A program made the translations under genes and the position numbers. A DNA stretch of 61,450 bases from an uncultured Nitriliruptoraceae bacterium (GTDB taxonomy: Bacteria; Actinomycetota; Nitriliruptoria; Nitriliruptorales; Nitriliruptoraceae), in NCBI GenBank assembly GCA_913060655.1, contig CAJXTG010000007.1, positions 1-61,450 of the forward strand. Reading direction: 5' to 3'. The notes below the pieces were generated by a model. That model did not search any database. It had not been told where the DNA came from and saw only the letters and a list, made by a program, of their open reading frames with translations. The stretch's first letter is position 1; each line of letters starts with the position of its first letter. Below, piece after piece: positions 52,389 through 61,450 of the stretch.

Positions 52389-53158
52389 GGGTCCTCGGCA
52401 TCGAGACGTCCACGGCCCGCTCGTCGGTCGCGCTCCTCGACGACGGCCGGGTGTGCGCCCACGTCGCCCACGTCGACGCGCGCGGGCACGGCGCGTTCCT
52501 CGCCCCCGCGCTGCGCCGCGCCCTCGACGCCGCCGACGGCCCCGTCGACGCCGTCGCCGTCGGGGTCGGCCCGGGGCTGTACACGGGGCTGCGCGTCGGC
52601 ATGGCGACCGCCGCCGCGTACGCGGCCGCCCGCCACCTGCCCGTCGTCGGCGTCAGCGGCCTCGACACGCTCGCGAGCCGTGCGGCGGCCGACGCCGGTC
52701 CCGCCGCCGCGGGGGCGACGTGGGTGACGACGCTCGACGCACGCCGCGGCCAGTGGTTCTGGGCGGTGCACACGGGCGAGCGGCCCGACCCGGTCGCCGG
52801 CCCGCACGTCGGCACACGGGCCGAGCTCGACGCCGACCTCGCCCGCCTCGCCGCCGACGGTCCGGTGCACGTCATCGGCGAGGCCGCCGACCCCACCGAG
52901 GCCGCCGACCCCGCCGACCCCGCCGACCCCGCCGGGAAGGAGCCGGACCGGCCCGACGCCGCCGACACCGCCCGGCTCGCCGCCGCCCGCCTCGCCGCCG
53001 TGTCCGCCGCCGAACGGGCCGTCACGTTCGCCCCGGCGGCGCTGCGGCCCGTCTACCTGCGCGACGCCGACGTGCGGATCGGCTGGGACGTGCGCGGCGG
53101 CCGGGCCGGCATCCCGCCCGGCACCCCGTCCGGCACCTCTTCCGGGACGCCGTCATGA
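52385..53158 (+). CDS. tsaB: tRNA t6A biosynthesis protein TsaB
   Basis: 257 residues. [37 protein letters not shown] and a short C-terminal lobe mark the TsaB pseudo-enzyme of the ASKHA fold. It pairs with TsaD. The middle holds a short repeat ([14 protein letters not shown]) and the end is [14 protein letters not shown], both low complexity and not conserved. GTG 52385 overlaps the tsaE stop; the stop overlaps rimI. Confidence 0.94.
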   Translation: MRVLGIETSTARSSVALLDDGRVCAHVAHVDARGHGAFLAPALRRALDAADGPVDAVAVGVGPGLYTGLRVGMATAAAYAAARHLPVVGVSGLDTLASRAAADAGPAAAGATWVTTLDARRGQWFWAVHTGERPDPVAGPHVGTRAELDADLARLAADGPVHVIGEAADPTEAADPADPADPAGKEPDRPDAADTARLAAARLAAVSAAERAVTFAPAALRPVYLRDADVRIGWDVRGGRAGIPPGTPSGTSSGTPS

Positions 53159-53691
53159 TCGTCGAGCGGCTCACCGACCTGCCGGCCGCCGACGGTGCGG
53201 ACGCCGCCGCGCTCGCCGCGCTCGAGACGGCGACGCAGCTGCGACCGCTGCCCCTCCCGCTGCTGCTCGCCGAGACCGGCGCCGGCCCGCACGCCACCGA
53301 CGGCGTCGTCCTCGTCGCCCGCGGCCCGGACGGGACGGTCGTGGGGATGGCCAGCGGCCGCCGCATGGTCGACGAGCTGCACGTCCTGCGCCTCGCCGTC
53401 GACCCGGCGCACCGGCGGCGCGGGGTCGGCGCGGCCCTGCTCGCCGGCCTGCTCGCCGCCGCGACCGACCCGCCGCTGCGCGCCGTCGTCCTCGAGGTCC
53501 GCGCCGACAACACCGCCGCCCGGGCGCTGTACGCCGCCGCCGGGTTCGTCGCCGACGGGCGCCGCCCCCGCTACTACCCCGACGGGGAGGACGCGCTGCT
53601 GCTGCGCCGGCCCGTCGACCGGTCCGTCCACCGGCCCGTCGACCGGCCCGTCGCACCGGCGGCCGGTGGCGCGCCGGGGGAGGGACGCTGA
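53155..53691 (+). CDS. rimI: Ribosomal protein S18-alanine N-acetyltransferase-like GNAT
   Basis: 178 residues. The GNAT acetyl-CoA site is [21 protein letters not shown], followed by [21 protein letters not shown] and [15 protein letters not shown], the RimI pattern. Its place between tsaB and tsaD is the usual one. It likely acetylates protein N-termini; S18 as the target is by analogy. The end is a Pro/Val/Arg-rich repeat ([15 protein letters not shown]). Confidence 0.9.
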   Translation: MIVERLTDLPAADGADAAALAALETATQLRPLPLPLLLAETGAGPHATDGVVLVARGPDGTVVGMASGRRMVDELHVLRLAVDPAHRRRGVGAALLAGLLAAATDPPLRAVVLEVRADNTAARALYAAAGFVADGRRPRYYPDGEDALLLRRPVDRSVHRPVDRPVAPAAGGAPGEGR

Positions 53692-54710
53692 TGCTGGTGC
53701 TCGGCATCGAGACGTCCTGCGACGAGACCGCCGTGGGGATCGTCGAGGACCGGCTGCACCTGCGCGCCGACGTCGTCGCCTCGCAGGTCGACCTGCACGC
53801 CCGCTTCGGTGGCGTCGTGCCCGAGGTCGCCGCCCGCGCCCATCTCGAGGCGGTCCTGCCGACCGTCGACCGGGCCCTCGCCGACGCCGGGGTGACCCTC
53901 GACGACCTCGACGGGATCGCCGTGACCCGTGGACCGGGGCTCGCCGGCGCGCTGCTCGTCGGCGTCGCCGCCGCGAAGGGGCTCGCGCTCGCGGGTGACG
54001 TGCCGCTGCTCGGCGTGAACCATCTGCGTGCCCACCTCGAGGTCGCCCAGCTCGAGCACGGCGACCTCGCCGGGCTCGGCGCACCCGTCGTCGCCCTCAT
54101 CGTCTCCGGCGGGCACACGAGCATCGTCGCGCTCGAGGCGGACGGGACGATGCGCGAGCTCGGCGCGACCCTCGACGACGCGGCCGGCGAGGCGTTCGAC
54201 AAGATCGCCCGCTACCTCGGACTGGGCTTCCCCGGTGGACCGGCGATCGACCGGGCGGCACGTGACGGCCGGCCCGACGCGCACGCGTTCCCCCGGCCGA
54301 TGCTCGACGAGCCCGGCTACGACCTGTCGCTGTCGGGGCTGAAGACGGCGGTCGTGCGCGAGCTCGACCGGCTCGACGCCGCCGGCACGCCGGTGCACCT
54401 GCCCGACGTCGCCGCGTCGTTCCAGGAGGCCATCGTCGACGTGCAGGTGCGGCGCACGCTGCGGGCCGCTGCGGACCTCGACGCGCCGACGGTGCTGCTC
54501 GCCGGCGGGGTCGCGGCGAACTCGCGCCTGCGCGCCCGGTTCGAGACCGCCTGCGCCGCTGCGGGCGTGCGGCTCGTCGTGCCGGCCCCGCGGCTGTGCA
54601 CCGACAACGGGGCGATGGTCGCCGCGTCCGGCGCGAACCTGCTGGCCGCCGGCGACGTCGCCGACCTCGCCCTGGAGGTCGACCCGTCGCTGCCGCTGGG
54701 GCCGCCGTGA
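53691..54710 (+). CDS. tsaD: tRNA t6A biosynthesis protein TsaD
   Basis: 339 residues. [58 protein letters not shown], the metal-binding [10 protein letters not shown] histidines, [33 protein letters not shown] and [10 protein letters not shown]. It transfers the threonylcarbamoyl group to A37 of tRNA. One-nucleotide overlap with rimI; the stop overlaps the next GTG. Confidence 0.97.
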   Translation: MLVLGIETSCDETAVGIVEDRLHLRADVVASQVDLHARFGGVVPEVAARAHLEAVLPTVDRALADAGVTLDDLDGIAVTRGPGLAGALLVGVAAAKGLALAGDVPLLGVNHLRAHLEVAQLEHGDLAGLGAPVVALIVSGGHTSIVALEADGTMRELGATLDDAAGEAFDKIARYLGLGFPGGPAIDRAARDGRPDAHAFPRPMLDEPGYDLSLSGLKTAVVRELDRLDAAGTPVHLPDVAASFQEAIVDVQVRRTLRAAADLDAPTVLLAGGVAANSRLRARFETACAAAGVRLVVPAPRLCTDNGAMVAASGANLLAAGDVADLALEVDPSLPLGPP

Positions 54711-55585
54711 TCGGCGGGCTGGCGACGCGCCGCTGGCGCCGCCCCGACCCCGCCGAGCTGGCCGCGCTCGTCGCCGACCTCGAACGCTGGCCCGCCCCCG
54801 CCGGCGGGGCCGTGCGCCATCTGCTGCCGCTGGCCGTCATCGACGCGTCCGGCGCGGCGGCGGTGCGCCTCACCGGCACGCCCGGTGCGCGCCGTGACGA
54901 CGGCACCGTCCCCGTCGGTGTCGCCGTGCGCGCCGCCCGCGACGTCCTCGCCGTCGCCGGTGACGCCCGCACGCTGACCCGGGCGGTCGGCCCGACCCCG
55001 TCGTGGCGGCTGCTCGTCGGTGAGCCGTCCGCCGCCGACGCCGTCCTCGCCCGTTCGGCACGCGGCCGCGGGGTCGTGCACGACCAGCGGTACCTCGCCG
55101 TCGACGTCGCCGCGCTGCCGGAGCGGGTGGAGGACCCGGGGGTGCGGCCCGCCGAGGCGGACGACGTCGAGGCGCTCGCGGACCTGGCGGTGCGGCTGCA
55201 CGTCGACGACGGGTTCGGCCCCGACCCCGGCGCCGCCGGCCGGCGCGGCTACCGCGACCGGCTGGCCGTGTCGGTGCGCGCCGGCGTCATCGACGTCGTC
55301 GGCCCCCGCGGCCGGCCCGTCGCGAAGCTCGAACGGTCCGTCGACCACCCCCGCTACGGCGTGCAGCTCGCCGGCATCGTCGTCGCCCCCGACCACCGGG
55401 GGCGCGGCATCGGCCGCGGGCTCGTCGGGGTCGTGACCCGCCGGGTCGTGGACGCGCGGGCGGCGCGGGGCGAGCCGGCGCCGGCGGTGACGCTGCACAC
55501 GCGGGCCGAGAACGCCCCGGCGCTGGTCGCCTACGCCGCCGCCGGGTTCCGGGTCGTCGAGCCGTGGAGGCTCGCGGTCGCCTGA
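54707..55585 (+). CDS. GNAT-family acetyltransferase with extra N-terminal domain
   Basis: 292 residues. The first ~135 form an unrecognised domain with [21 protein letters not shown] and [21 protein letters not shown], like the DUF4081-type lead of some actinobacterial GNAT proteins. The C-terminal GNAT domain has [41 protein letters not shown] and [20 protein letters not shown]. The substrate is unknown. GTG 54707 overlaps the tsaD stop. The last eight codons and stop lie within the first unit of a 3 x 25-bp perfect tandem repeat. Confidence 0.85.
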   Translation: MIGGLATRRWRRPDPAELAALVADLERWPAPAGGAVRHLLPLAVIDASGAAAVRLTGTPGARRDDGTVPVGVAVRAARDVLAVAGDARTLTRAVGPTPSWRLLVGEPSAADAVLARSARGRGVVHDQRYLAVDVAALPERVEDPGVRPAEADDVEALADLAVRLHVDDGFGPDPGAAGRRGYRDRLAVSVRAGVIDVVGPRGRPVAKLERSVDHPRYGVQLAGIVVAPDHRGRGIGRGLVGVVTRRVVDARAARGEPAPAVTLHTRAENAPALVAYAAAGFRVVEPWRLAVA

Positions 55586-55633
55586 GCCGTGGAGGCTCGC
55601 GGTCGCCTGAGCCGTGGAGGCTCGCGGTCGCCT
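55559..55633 (+). repeat. Three perfect 25-bp tandem repeats
   Basis: Units at 55559-55583, 55584-55608 and 55609-55633, each starting GAGCCGTGGAGGCTCGCGGT and ending CGCCT. The first unit encodes the GNAT protein's end (EPWRLAVA) and its TGA begins at the unit boundary. Each unit contains a GAGCC...GGCTC inverted repeat. The region after it (55634-55677) is plain. Confidence 0.95.
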
Positions 55634-55677
55634 GAGCCGGGGTGGCGCAGATCGGTGGATCCGGGGCCGCTCAGCCC

Positions 55678-55704
55678 TTTGCACTCGCAGGGGGAGAGCG
55701 CTAG
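55678..55704 (+). promoter_or_regulatory. CIRCE operator 1 (HrcA site)
   Basis: TTTGCACTC-N9-GAGCGCTAG matches CIRCE (TTAGCACTC-N9-GAGTGCTAA) with three mismatches. It overlaps a candidate promoter, TTTGCA (55678-55683), 18 nt, TAGCGT (55702-55707), so HrcA bound here would block RNA polymerase. Confidence 0.8.
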
Positions 55705-55707
55705 CGT
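55678..55707 (+). promoter_or_regulatory. Candidate groES-groEL promoter
   Basis: TTTGCA and TAGCGT separated by 18 nt, the same spacing as the rpoB, rpsL, infA and rplM promoters. Both boxes lie within or next to CIRCE 1. Confidence 0.6.
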
Positions 55708-55711
55708 CCCG

Positions 55712-55738
55712 CTGGCACTCCCCGAACCCGAGTGCAAA
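55712..55738 (+). promoter_or_regulatory. CIRCE operator 2 (HrcA site)
   Basis: CTGGCACTC-N9-GAGTGCAAA, a close CIRCE match, begins 7 nt after CIRCE 1 and lies at the expected transcription start. Tandem CIRCE sites suggest tight heat-shock repression by HrcA; hrcA itself is not in this window. Confidence 0.88.
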
Positions 55739-55825
55739 CGCCCCGGAGGGGCTCCCAAGGACCCTCCGGGCCCAGTACGGACCTCAGCACGACCATCCGA
55801 ACCATCCCCCGAAGGAGGGCGAACG

Positions 55826-56128
55826 TTGGCGACCGACGTCAAGATCAAGCCCCTCGAGGACCGGGTCCTCGTCACGGTCGACGAGAGCGAGCAGACCACC
55901 GCGAGTGGCCTCGTCATCCCGGACACCGCGAAGGAGAAGCCGCAGCAGGGCACCGTGATCGCCGTGGGCGCGGGCAAGCGCTCCGACTCCACCGGTGACG
56001 TGATCCCCCTCGACGTCAAGGAGGGCGACACCGTCCTGTTCTCGAAGTACGGCGGCACCGAGGTGAAGGTCGGCGGGACCGACTACCTCATCCTCTCCGC
56101 CCGCGACATCCTCGCCGTCGTCGGCTGA
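55826..56128 (+). CDS. groES: Co-chaperonin GroES
   Basis: 100 residues. [35 protein letters not shown] start, the GroES mobile loop being at about 18-34, and [32 protein letters not shown] end. It caps GroEL. The start is TTG 55826 after AAGGAGGG. It is transcribed with groEL 56 nt downstream under two CIRCE sites. Confidence 0.97.
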   Translation: MATDVKIKPLEDRVLVTVDESEQTTASGLVIPDTAKEKPQQGTVIAVGAGKRSDSTGDVIPLDVKEGDTVLFSKYGGTEVKVGGTDYLILSARDILAVVG

Positions 56129-56169
56129 CGACGGACCGAACCCACCACCGCTACCACAGCTACGACTGA

Positions 56170-57816
<1,647 letters not shown>

Positions 57817-57836
57817 GCCACGCCGCACCGTTCGAG

Positions 57837-57864
57837 GGAGGCCCCCGCCACGGCGGGGGCCTCC
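57837..57864 (+). terminator. Terminator after groEL
   Basis: GGAGGCCCCCGCC/GGCGGGGGCCTCC forms a long perfect GC stem with a minimal AC centre (the innermost pairs must open). It lacks a T-run but is the clear end of the groESL unit. A TAGGCT box for the next gene follows at 57895-57900. Confidence 0.75.
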
Positions 57865-57910
57865 CCGCGTTCCGGGCCACGACGGGCCCCACCGATAGGC
57901 TCCGACGACG

Positions 57911-59518
57911 ATGAGCGACCTCCAGCGCCCGCCCGCCAGCCCGTCCGCCGGCCCGCCCGACACCCCCGGGACGGCCGCCGCGCCCCGTGCACTCCCGCCG
58001 CTGTGGGCCGTCGAGCTGCTCGACGTCCTCGGCCGGCGCGGACGCTTCGCCGTCGTCCTCGCGGCCGTCCTCAGCGCCCTCGGCCTCGTCGCCGCCCTCA
58101 CCGTCCCCGACGTCGTCGCACCCTCCGCGCTCGTCGGCGTGCTCGTCGGCCTCACCACGCTGGCCGTCGGCATCGCCCTCGCGCTCGCGCTCGACGCGCT
58201 CGACGTGCGCGTCCGCGGCCCCCGCCACGTCCGCTCCAGCGGCGGAGAGCTCGTCGCGCTGCTGCCGGAGGACGCCGCCGCCCGTGACGCGTCCGACCTC
58301 GCCGCCGCCGTCCGCGCGGTGCACCCCGCCGGCTCGACCCTGCACCTCGGGGTCGCCCCCGTCGGCGAGGACCTCACCTCCGCGGGCGCGTGGGCGCGAG
58401 CGCTCGCCGAGGCGCTCGCCGACGCCGGCTCGTCCGTGCTGCTCGTCGACGTCGCCACCGGCACGACCGGCGGCCGCGGCATCCTCGAGGTCGTCCGCGA
58501 CCGCGTCCCCCTCGCCGACGTCGTCACCTACGCCGACGGACGCACCCTCGCCGTCGCCGGCCCGGGCGCCGACCGCGCCCAGGCGCTGCAGGCGCTCGTC
58601 ACCCTGCCGACCGTGCTGCCCGCCGACGTCGACGTGCTGCTCGTCGCCCTGCCGCCCGTCGTCACCCGCACCGCCGTGAACGCGTCGCGCGTGCTCGACC
58701 AGGTGCTGTTCGTCGCCGAGGCGAACCTCACCTCCCGCGTCGAGCTGATGGCGTCGCTCGACGCGCTGCGTGTCGCCGGCTGCGCCCCGCAGGTCATCCT
58801 CGTCGACGAGGGCACCTACCGGGTGTTCCGCCCCGGCACCGACGGCCCGGCCCGCTCCTCGACACGGATCGACCCGGTGCCGCTCGGTGGCGCCACACCG
58901 CCCGCCGCCGTCACCCCGACGCCGGTCGCCGCCCCCGTCGACCCCGCACCACCGGCCGTGCCGGCGCCTGCAGCGGAGCCGGAGCCTGCACCGGAGCCGG
59001 CGCCCGCACCGGAGCCGGAGCCCGCACCGGCGGCTGCACCCGCGCCTGAGCCTGAACCCGAGCCCGGCCCTGCACCGGAGCCGGCGCCGGAGCCGACGTC
59101 GCCGCCGCGCATGGCGGGGGAGCCGTCCTCACCGCTGCGCACCGTCGACGTGCTCGAGGCCGCCGCACGCGAGCAGGCCCAGACGACGCTGGACGCCGCC
59201 TCCGTCGACACCGTCCCGCTGCAGCGCGACGAGGTCGTCACCGGACCGCCGCCCGAGCCGCAGCCGGCACCGGAGCCCGAGCCGGAGCCCGAGCCGGAGC
59301 CTGCGCCCGAGCCGGCGCAGGCCTCAGCTCCGGCACCGGAGCCCGCGCCCGAGCCGCCGCCGGCTCCGGCGGGCCACGACGACCGCACGACCGAGCTGAC
59401 CGTCGACCCCGGTCCGACGCCCGCATGGGCCTCCGTCGAGGACGAGGAGGACCTGCTGCGGACCACCGTGCAGATGAGCGCGTTCAGCGAGGAGCTCGAG
59501 CTCCGCGATGAGGACTGA
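57911..59518 (+). CDS. Membrane protein with degenerate BY-kinase/ParA-like domain and PE-rich tail
   Basis: 535 residues. Two transmembrane helices (about 46-64 and 72-95) precede a domain (110-310) that aligns by eye with CpsD/Wzc tyrosine kinases: LHLGVAPVGEDLTSAGAWARALAEALADAGSSVLLVD. The glycine-lysine-serine of a real P-loop is missing, so ATP binding is doubtful. DVLLVALPPVV could match Walker B. Residues ~330-500 are Glu/Pro/Ala repeats, then an acidic end. It may regulate polysaccharide assembly, given ugd two genes on. The function is not established. Confidence 0.65.
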   Translation: MSDLQRPPASPSAGPPDTPGTAAAPRALPPLWAVELLDVLGRRGRFAVVLAAVLSALGLVAALTVPDVVAPSALVGVLVGLTTLAVGIALALALDALDVRVRGPRHVRSSGGELVALLPEDAAARDASDLAAAVRAVHPAGSTLHLGVAPVGEDLTSAGAWARALAEALADAGSSVLLVDVATGTTGGRGILEVVRDRVPLADVVTYADGRTLAVAGPGADRAQALQALVTLPTVLPADVDVLLVALPPVVTRTAVNASRVLDQVLFVAEANLTSRVELMASLDALRVAGCAPQVILVDEGTYRVFRPGTDGPARSSTRIDPVPLGGATPPAAVTPTPVAAPVDPAPPAVPAPAAEPEPAPEPAPAPEPEPAPAAAPAPEPEPEPGPAPEPAPEPTSPPRMAGEPSSPLRTVDVLEAAAREQAQTTLDAASVDTVPLQRDEVVTGPPPEPQPAPEPEPEPEPEPAPEPAQASAPAPEPAPEPPPAPAGHDDRTTELTVDPGPTPAWASVEDEEDLLRTTVQMSAFSEELELRDED

Positions 59519-60047
59519 CCGCGCGGCACGACCGTCCGCGCGGCTCACGAGGTGGGTGGCCGCGCTCCTGCTCGTGCCGCTCCTCGCCGCCTGCGGCGGG
59601 TCCGACCGGATCGAATGGCCCGGCGTCCGGCTCGACCTGCCCGAGGGGTGGGAGCTCGTCGCGCAGGAGACGGTCCGCCTCGTCCTCGCCGACCACGTCG
59701 CCGCCGAGGGGGAGCGCGGCGTCCACGTCACGTTCCTCCGCGAGCCGGGCACGCTGCCCGACGACTGGCGGCGCCGCATCGCCGACCAGGGCCTGACCCT
59801 CGAGTCGGACACGCAGGTCCTCATCGCCGGCGACGTGCCCGCCACCCAGCTGATCGTCCTCGCGAGCACCGACGGGGTGCCCGTCCGGCAGGTCATCCTC
59901 GTCGTCGCGTCCCGCGGGCTCGTCATCTCCGTCGACCCCGTCCTCGCCCCCGGCGAGCAGGACGGGCCGGAGCTGCTCCTCGAGTCCCTCGACGGTGTCC
60001 GGGCCATGCTGGACACTGTCGAACTGGCCCTGCCGGAGTTCGGATGA
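59508..60047 (+). CDS. Predicted lipoprotein
   Basis: 179 residues. A signal peptide (RLTRWVAALLLVPLLAAC) with lipobox L26-A-A-C29 predicts lipid attachment and export. The mature part starts GGSDRIEWPGVRLDLPEGWELVAQ and has a beta-rich pattern like the LpqN/PsbP-type small lipoproteins of actinobacteria; the exact family is not recognised. It overlaps the previous gene by 11 nt, suggesting coupled expression. Role unknown. Confidence 0.78.
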   Translation: MRTDRAARPSARLTRWVAALLLVPLLAACGGSDRIEWPGVRLDLPEGWELVAQETVRLVLADHVAAEGERGVHVTFLREPGTLPDDWRRRIADQGLTLESDTQVLIAGDVPATQLIVLASTDGVPVRQVILVVASRGLVISVDPVLAPGEQDGPELLLESLDGVRAMLDTVELALPEFG

Positions 60048-60115
60048 CCGCCCGCACGGGCTAGCGTCCCTGCCGGGCGCACGGCCCACGAGCGCGGCAT
60101 GGATGGGGGAGCAGC

Positions 60116-61450
60116 ATGAGGATCGCCATCGTCGGGGTCGGCCACGTCGGGCTCGTGTCCGCCGCCGCGTTCGCCCGCTGGGGCCACGACGTCGTCGGCT
60201 ACGACGACGACGCCGAGAAGGTCGCGACGCTGCAGGACGGGCGCGCCTGGTTCTACGAGCCGGGCCTGCAGGAGCTCCTCGACGAGGTCATCGCCGCCGG
60301 CCGGCTGCGCTTCACCGCCGACCCGGCCGAGGCGATCGGTGGCGTCGAGGCCGTGTTCGCCTGCGTCGGCACGCCGCCGCTCGAGGACGGCAGCCCCAAC
60401 CTCGCCTACCTCGAGGCCGTCGCCCGCACCGTCGCCGAACACTCCGACTCCGACACGCTGCTCGTCGAGAAGTCGACCGTGCCGGCGAGCACCGGCCGTC
60501 GCCTCGAGCAGGTCATCGCCCGCGAGCAGACACGCCTCGGGAAGTCGCTGCGCATCGAGGTCGCCTCCAACCCCGAGTTCCTCCGGGAGGGCACGGCCGT
60601 CGAGGACACGCTCCACCCCGACCGCATCGTCTACGGCACCTCCAGCGACTGGGCCCGTGACGTGCTGCGCCGCGTCTACCAGCCGCTCGTCGACGAGGAC
60701 GGCTGCCCCGTCGTCGAGACCGACGTCGCCACCTCCGAGGTCATCAAGCACGCGTCGAACGCGTTCCTCGCGACCCGCATCTCGTTCATCAACGCCGTCG
60801 CCCGCATCTGCGACCAGGTCGGCGCGGACGTCGAGGTCGTCGCCGACGGCATGGGCCACGACGCGCGCATCGGCCGCGGGTTCCTCTCCGCCGGGCTCGG
60901 CTACGGCGGCTCGTGCTTCCCCAAGGACGTCGACGCGTTCGCCCATCTCGCCCGTCAGGTCGGCGTGCCGTTCCGCCTCCTCGACGAGGTCCGCGCGATC
61001 AACGTCAGCCAGCGGCGCCTCATCGTCGACAAGCTGCGGCAGGAGCTGTGGCACCTCGACGGCAAGACGATCGTGCTGCTCGGTGCGGCGTTCAAGCCCG
61101 GCACCGACGACCTGCGCGAGGCGCCCGCGGTGCACCTGACCCGTGAGCTCGCCGAGGTCGGCGCCGACGTCCGCGTCTACGACCCCGTCGCGACGGCCCA
61201 GATGGAGGCGATGTTCCCCGGCCTCGCGACCTTCGACGACGTCACCCCGGCCCTCGCCGGCGCGCACGCCGCCGTCGTGTGCACCGAGTGGGAGCAGGTG
61301 CGGGCGCTCACCCCCGACGACTACCTGCGTGCGCTCGCCTACCCGATCGTCGTCGACGGTCGCAACGCGCACGATCCGGACGTGATGCTCGACGCCGGCC
61401 TGCGCTACCACTCCATCGGCCGTCGCAGCGCCGCCGGTCAGGCGGGCTGA
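60116..61450 (+). CDS. ugd: UDP-glucose 6-dehydrogenase
   Basis: 444 residues. The NAD-binding start MRIAIVGVGHVGLVSAAAFA, VFACVGTPPLEDGSPNL, EKSTVPASTG, NPEFLREGTAVEDTLHPDRIV, SNAFLATRISFIN and the catalytic Cys267 in GGSCFPKDVDAF are complete. The third domain has GAAFKPGTDDLREAPAV. It oxidises UDP-glucose to UDP-glucuronate for surface polysaccharide. The gene is complete and its stop is the last codon of the window. A TAGCGT box at 60062-60067 may be a -10. GGGGAGCAG precedes ATG 60116. Confidence 0.96.
   Translation: MRIAIVGVGHVGLVSAAAFARWGHDVVGYDDDAEKVATLQDGRAWFYEPGLQELLDEVIAAGRLRFTADPAEAIGGVEAVFACVGTPPLEDGSPNLAYLEAVARTVAEHSDSDTLLVEKSTVPASTGRRLEQVIAREQTRLGKSLRIEVASNPEFLREGTAVEDTLHPDRIVYGTSSDWARDVLRRVYQPLVDEDGCPVVETDVATSEVIKHASNAFLATRISFINAVARICDQVGADVEVVADGMGHDARIGRGFLSAGLGYGGSCFPKDVDAFAHLARQVGVPFRLLDEVRAINVSQRRLIVDKLRQELWHLDGKTIVLLGAAFKPGTDDLREAPAVHLTRELAEVGADVRVYDPVATAQMEAMFPGLATFDDVTPALAGAHAAVVCTEWEQVRALTPDDYLRALAYPIVVDGRNAHDPDVMLDAGLRYHSIGRRSAAGQAG

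Noticed and set aside
55559-55633. Tandem repeats as a possible CRISPR array
   Set aside because: The 25-bp units are directly joined with no spacers, and no cas genes are nearby.

Overview
The window is a very GC-rich stretch (roughly 70% or more) of a bacterial chromosome. Start codons include many GTG and a few TTG, and almost every wobble position is G or C. Gene content and order point to an actinobacterium: tRNA-Tyr/tRNA-Thr/tRNA-Met, then two MaoC-type dehydratase genes (hadA/hadB-like), tRNA-Trp, secE, nusG, rplK and rplA; a Nei1-like glycosylase similar to the mycobacterial one; an F420-type luciferase-like oxidoreductase; a groES-groEL pair under CIRCE; and tsaE-tsaB-rimI-tsaD. The strain cannot be named from sequence alone. 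A deep-branching high-GC class is possible, but that is inference.

Layout. 1-3.1 kb: a VTT/DedA-like membrane protein and a Nei glycosylase on the minus strand, a MycE-like methyltransferase on the plus strand, and yajQ (minus). 3.2-7.8 kb: tRNA-Tyr and tRNA-Thr, then an accessory block (DUF2200 protein, DrrAB-type ABC exporter, Xre/PIN toxin-antitoxin pair), then tRNA-Met and the two MaoC genes. 7.8-20 kb: tRNA-Trp, secE, nusG, rplKA, an L10 leader, rplJL, and rpoBC behind its own promoter. 20-41.5 kb: the str operon (rpsL, rpsG, fusA, tuf), then the S10, spc and alpha operons in the usual order (rpsJ to rplQ, including secY, adk, map, infA and rpmJ), then truA. 42.3-43.4 kb: rplM-rpsI. 43.4-55.6 kb: cell-wall precursor and housekeeping genes (glmM, LLM oxidoreductase, glmS, nnr, alr, P1 peptidase, tsaE, tsaB, rimI, tsaD, GNAT protein), most overlapping by 1-4 nt. 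55.6-57.9 kb: tandem CIRCE operators, groES-groEL and a terminator. 57.9 kb to the end: a pseudo-kinase-like membrane protein, a lipoprotein and UDP-glucose 6-dehydrogenase.

How it works together. The central 35 kb encodes transcription and translation machinery (RNA polymerase beta, beta', alpha; NusG; EF-G; EF-Tu; IF-1; about 32 ribosomal proteins) plus the SecYE channel and the enzymes for N-terminal Met removal and tRNA modification (TruA; TsaB/E/D for t6A). Candidate sigma-70-type promoters of one repeated style (TTGnnn, 17-18 nt, TAnnnT) lie before tRNA-Tyr, tRNA-Trp/secE, rpoB, rpsL, infA, rplM and groES. Several are followed at once by a stem-loop at the expected mRNA 5' end.

The most unusual points are: an antitoxin that joins a mobile-mystery-protein-A-like HTH to a Phd/VapB-like tail beside a PIN toxin; a histone-H1-like lysine/alanine tail on ribosomal protein L30, with acidic tails on S3 and L10 and an RG-rich head on S5; a C-rich, G-poor 13-mer (GCACCACCCGACC) reused in several spacers between ribosomal genes; a perfect 3 x 25-bp tandem repeat spanning a stop codon before groES; and a membrane protein with a degenerate BY-kinase-like domain beside ugd. 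No insertion sequence, CRISPR array, rRNA gene or replication origin was seen.
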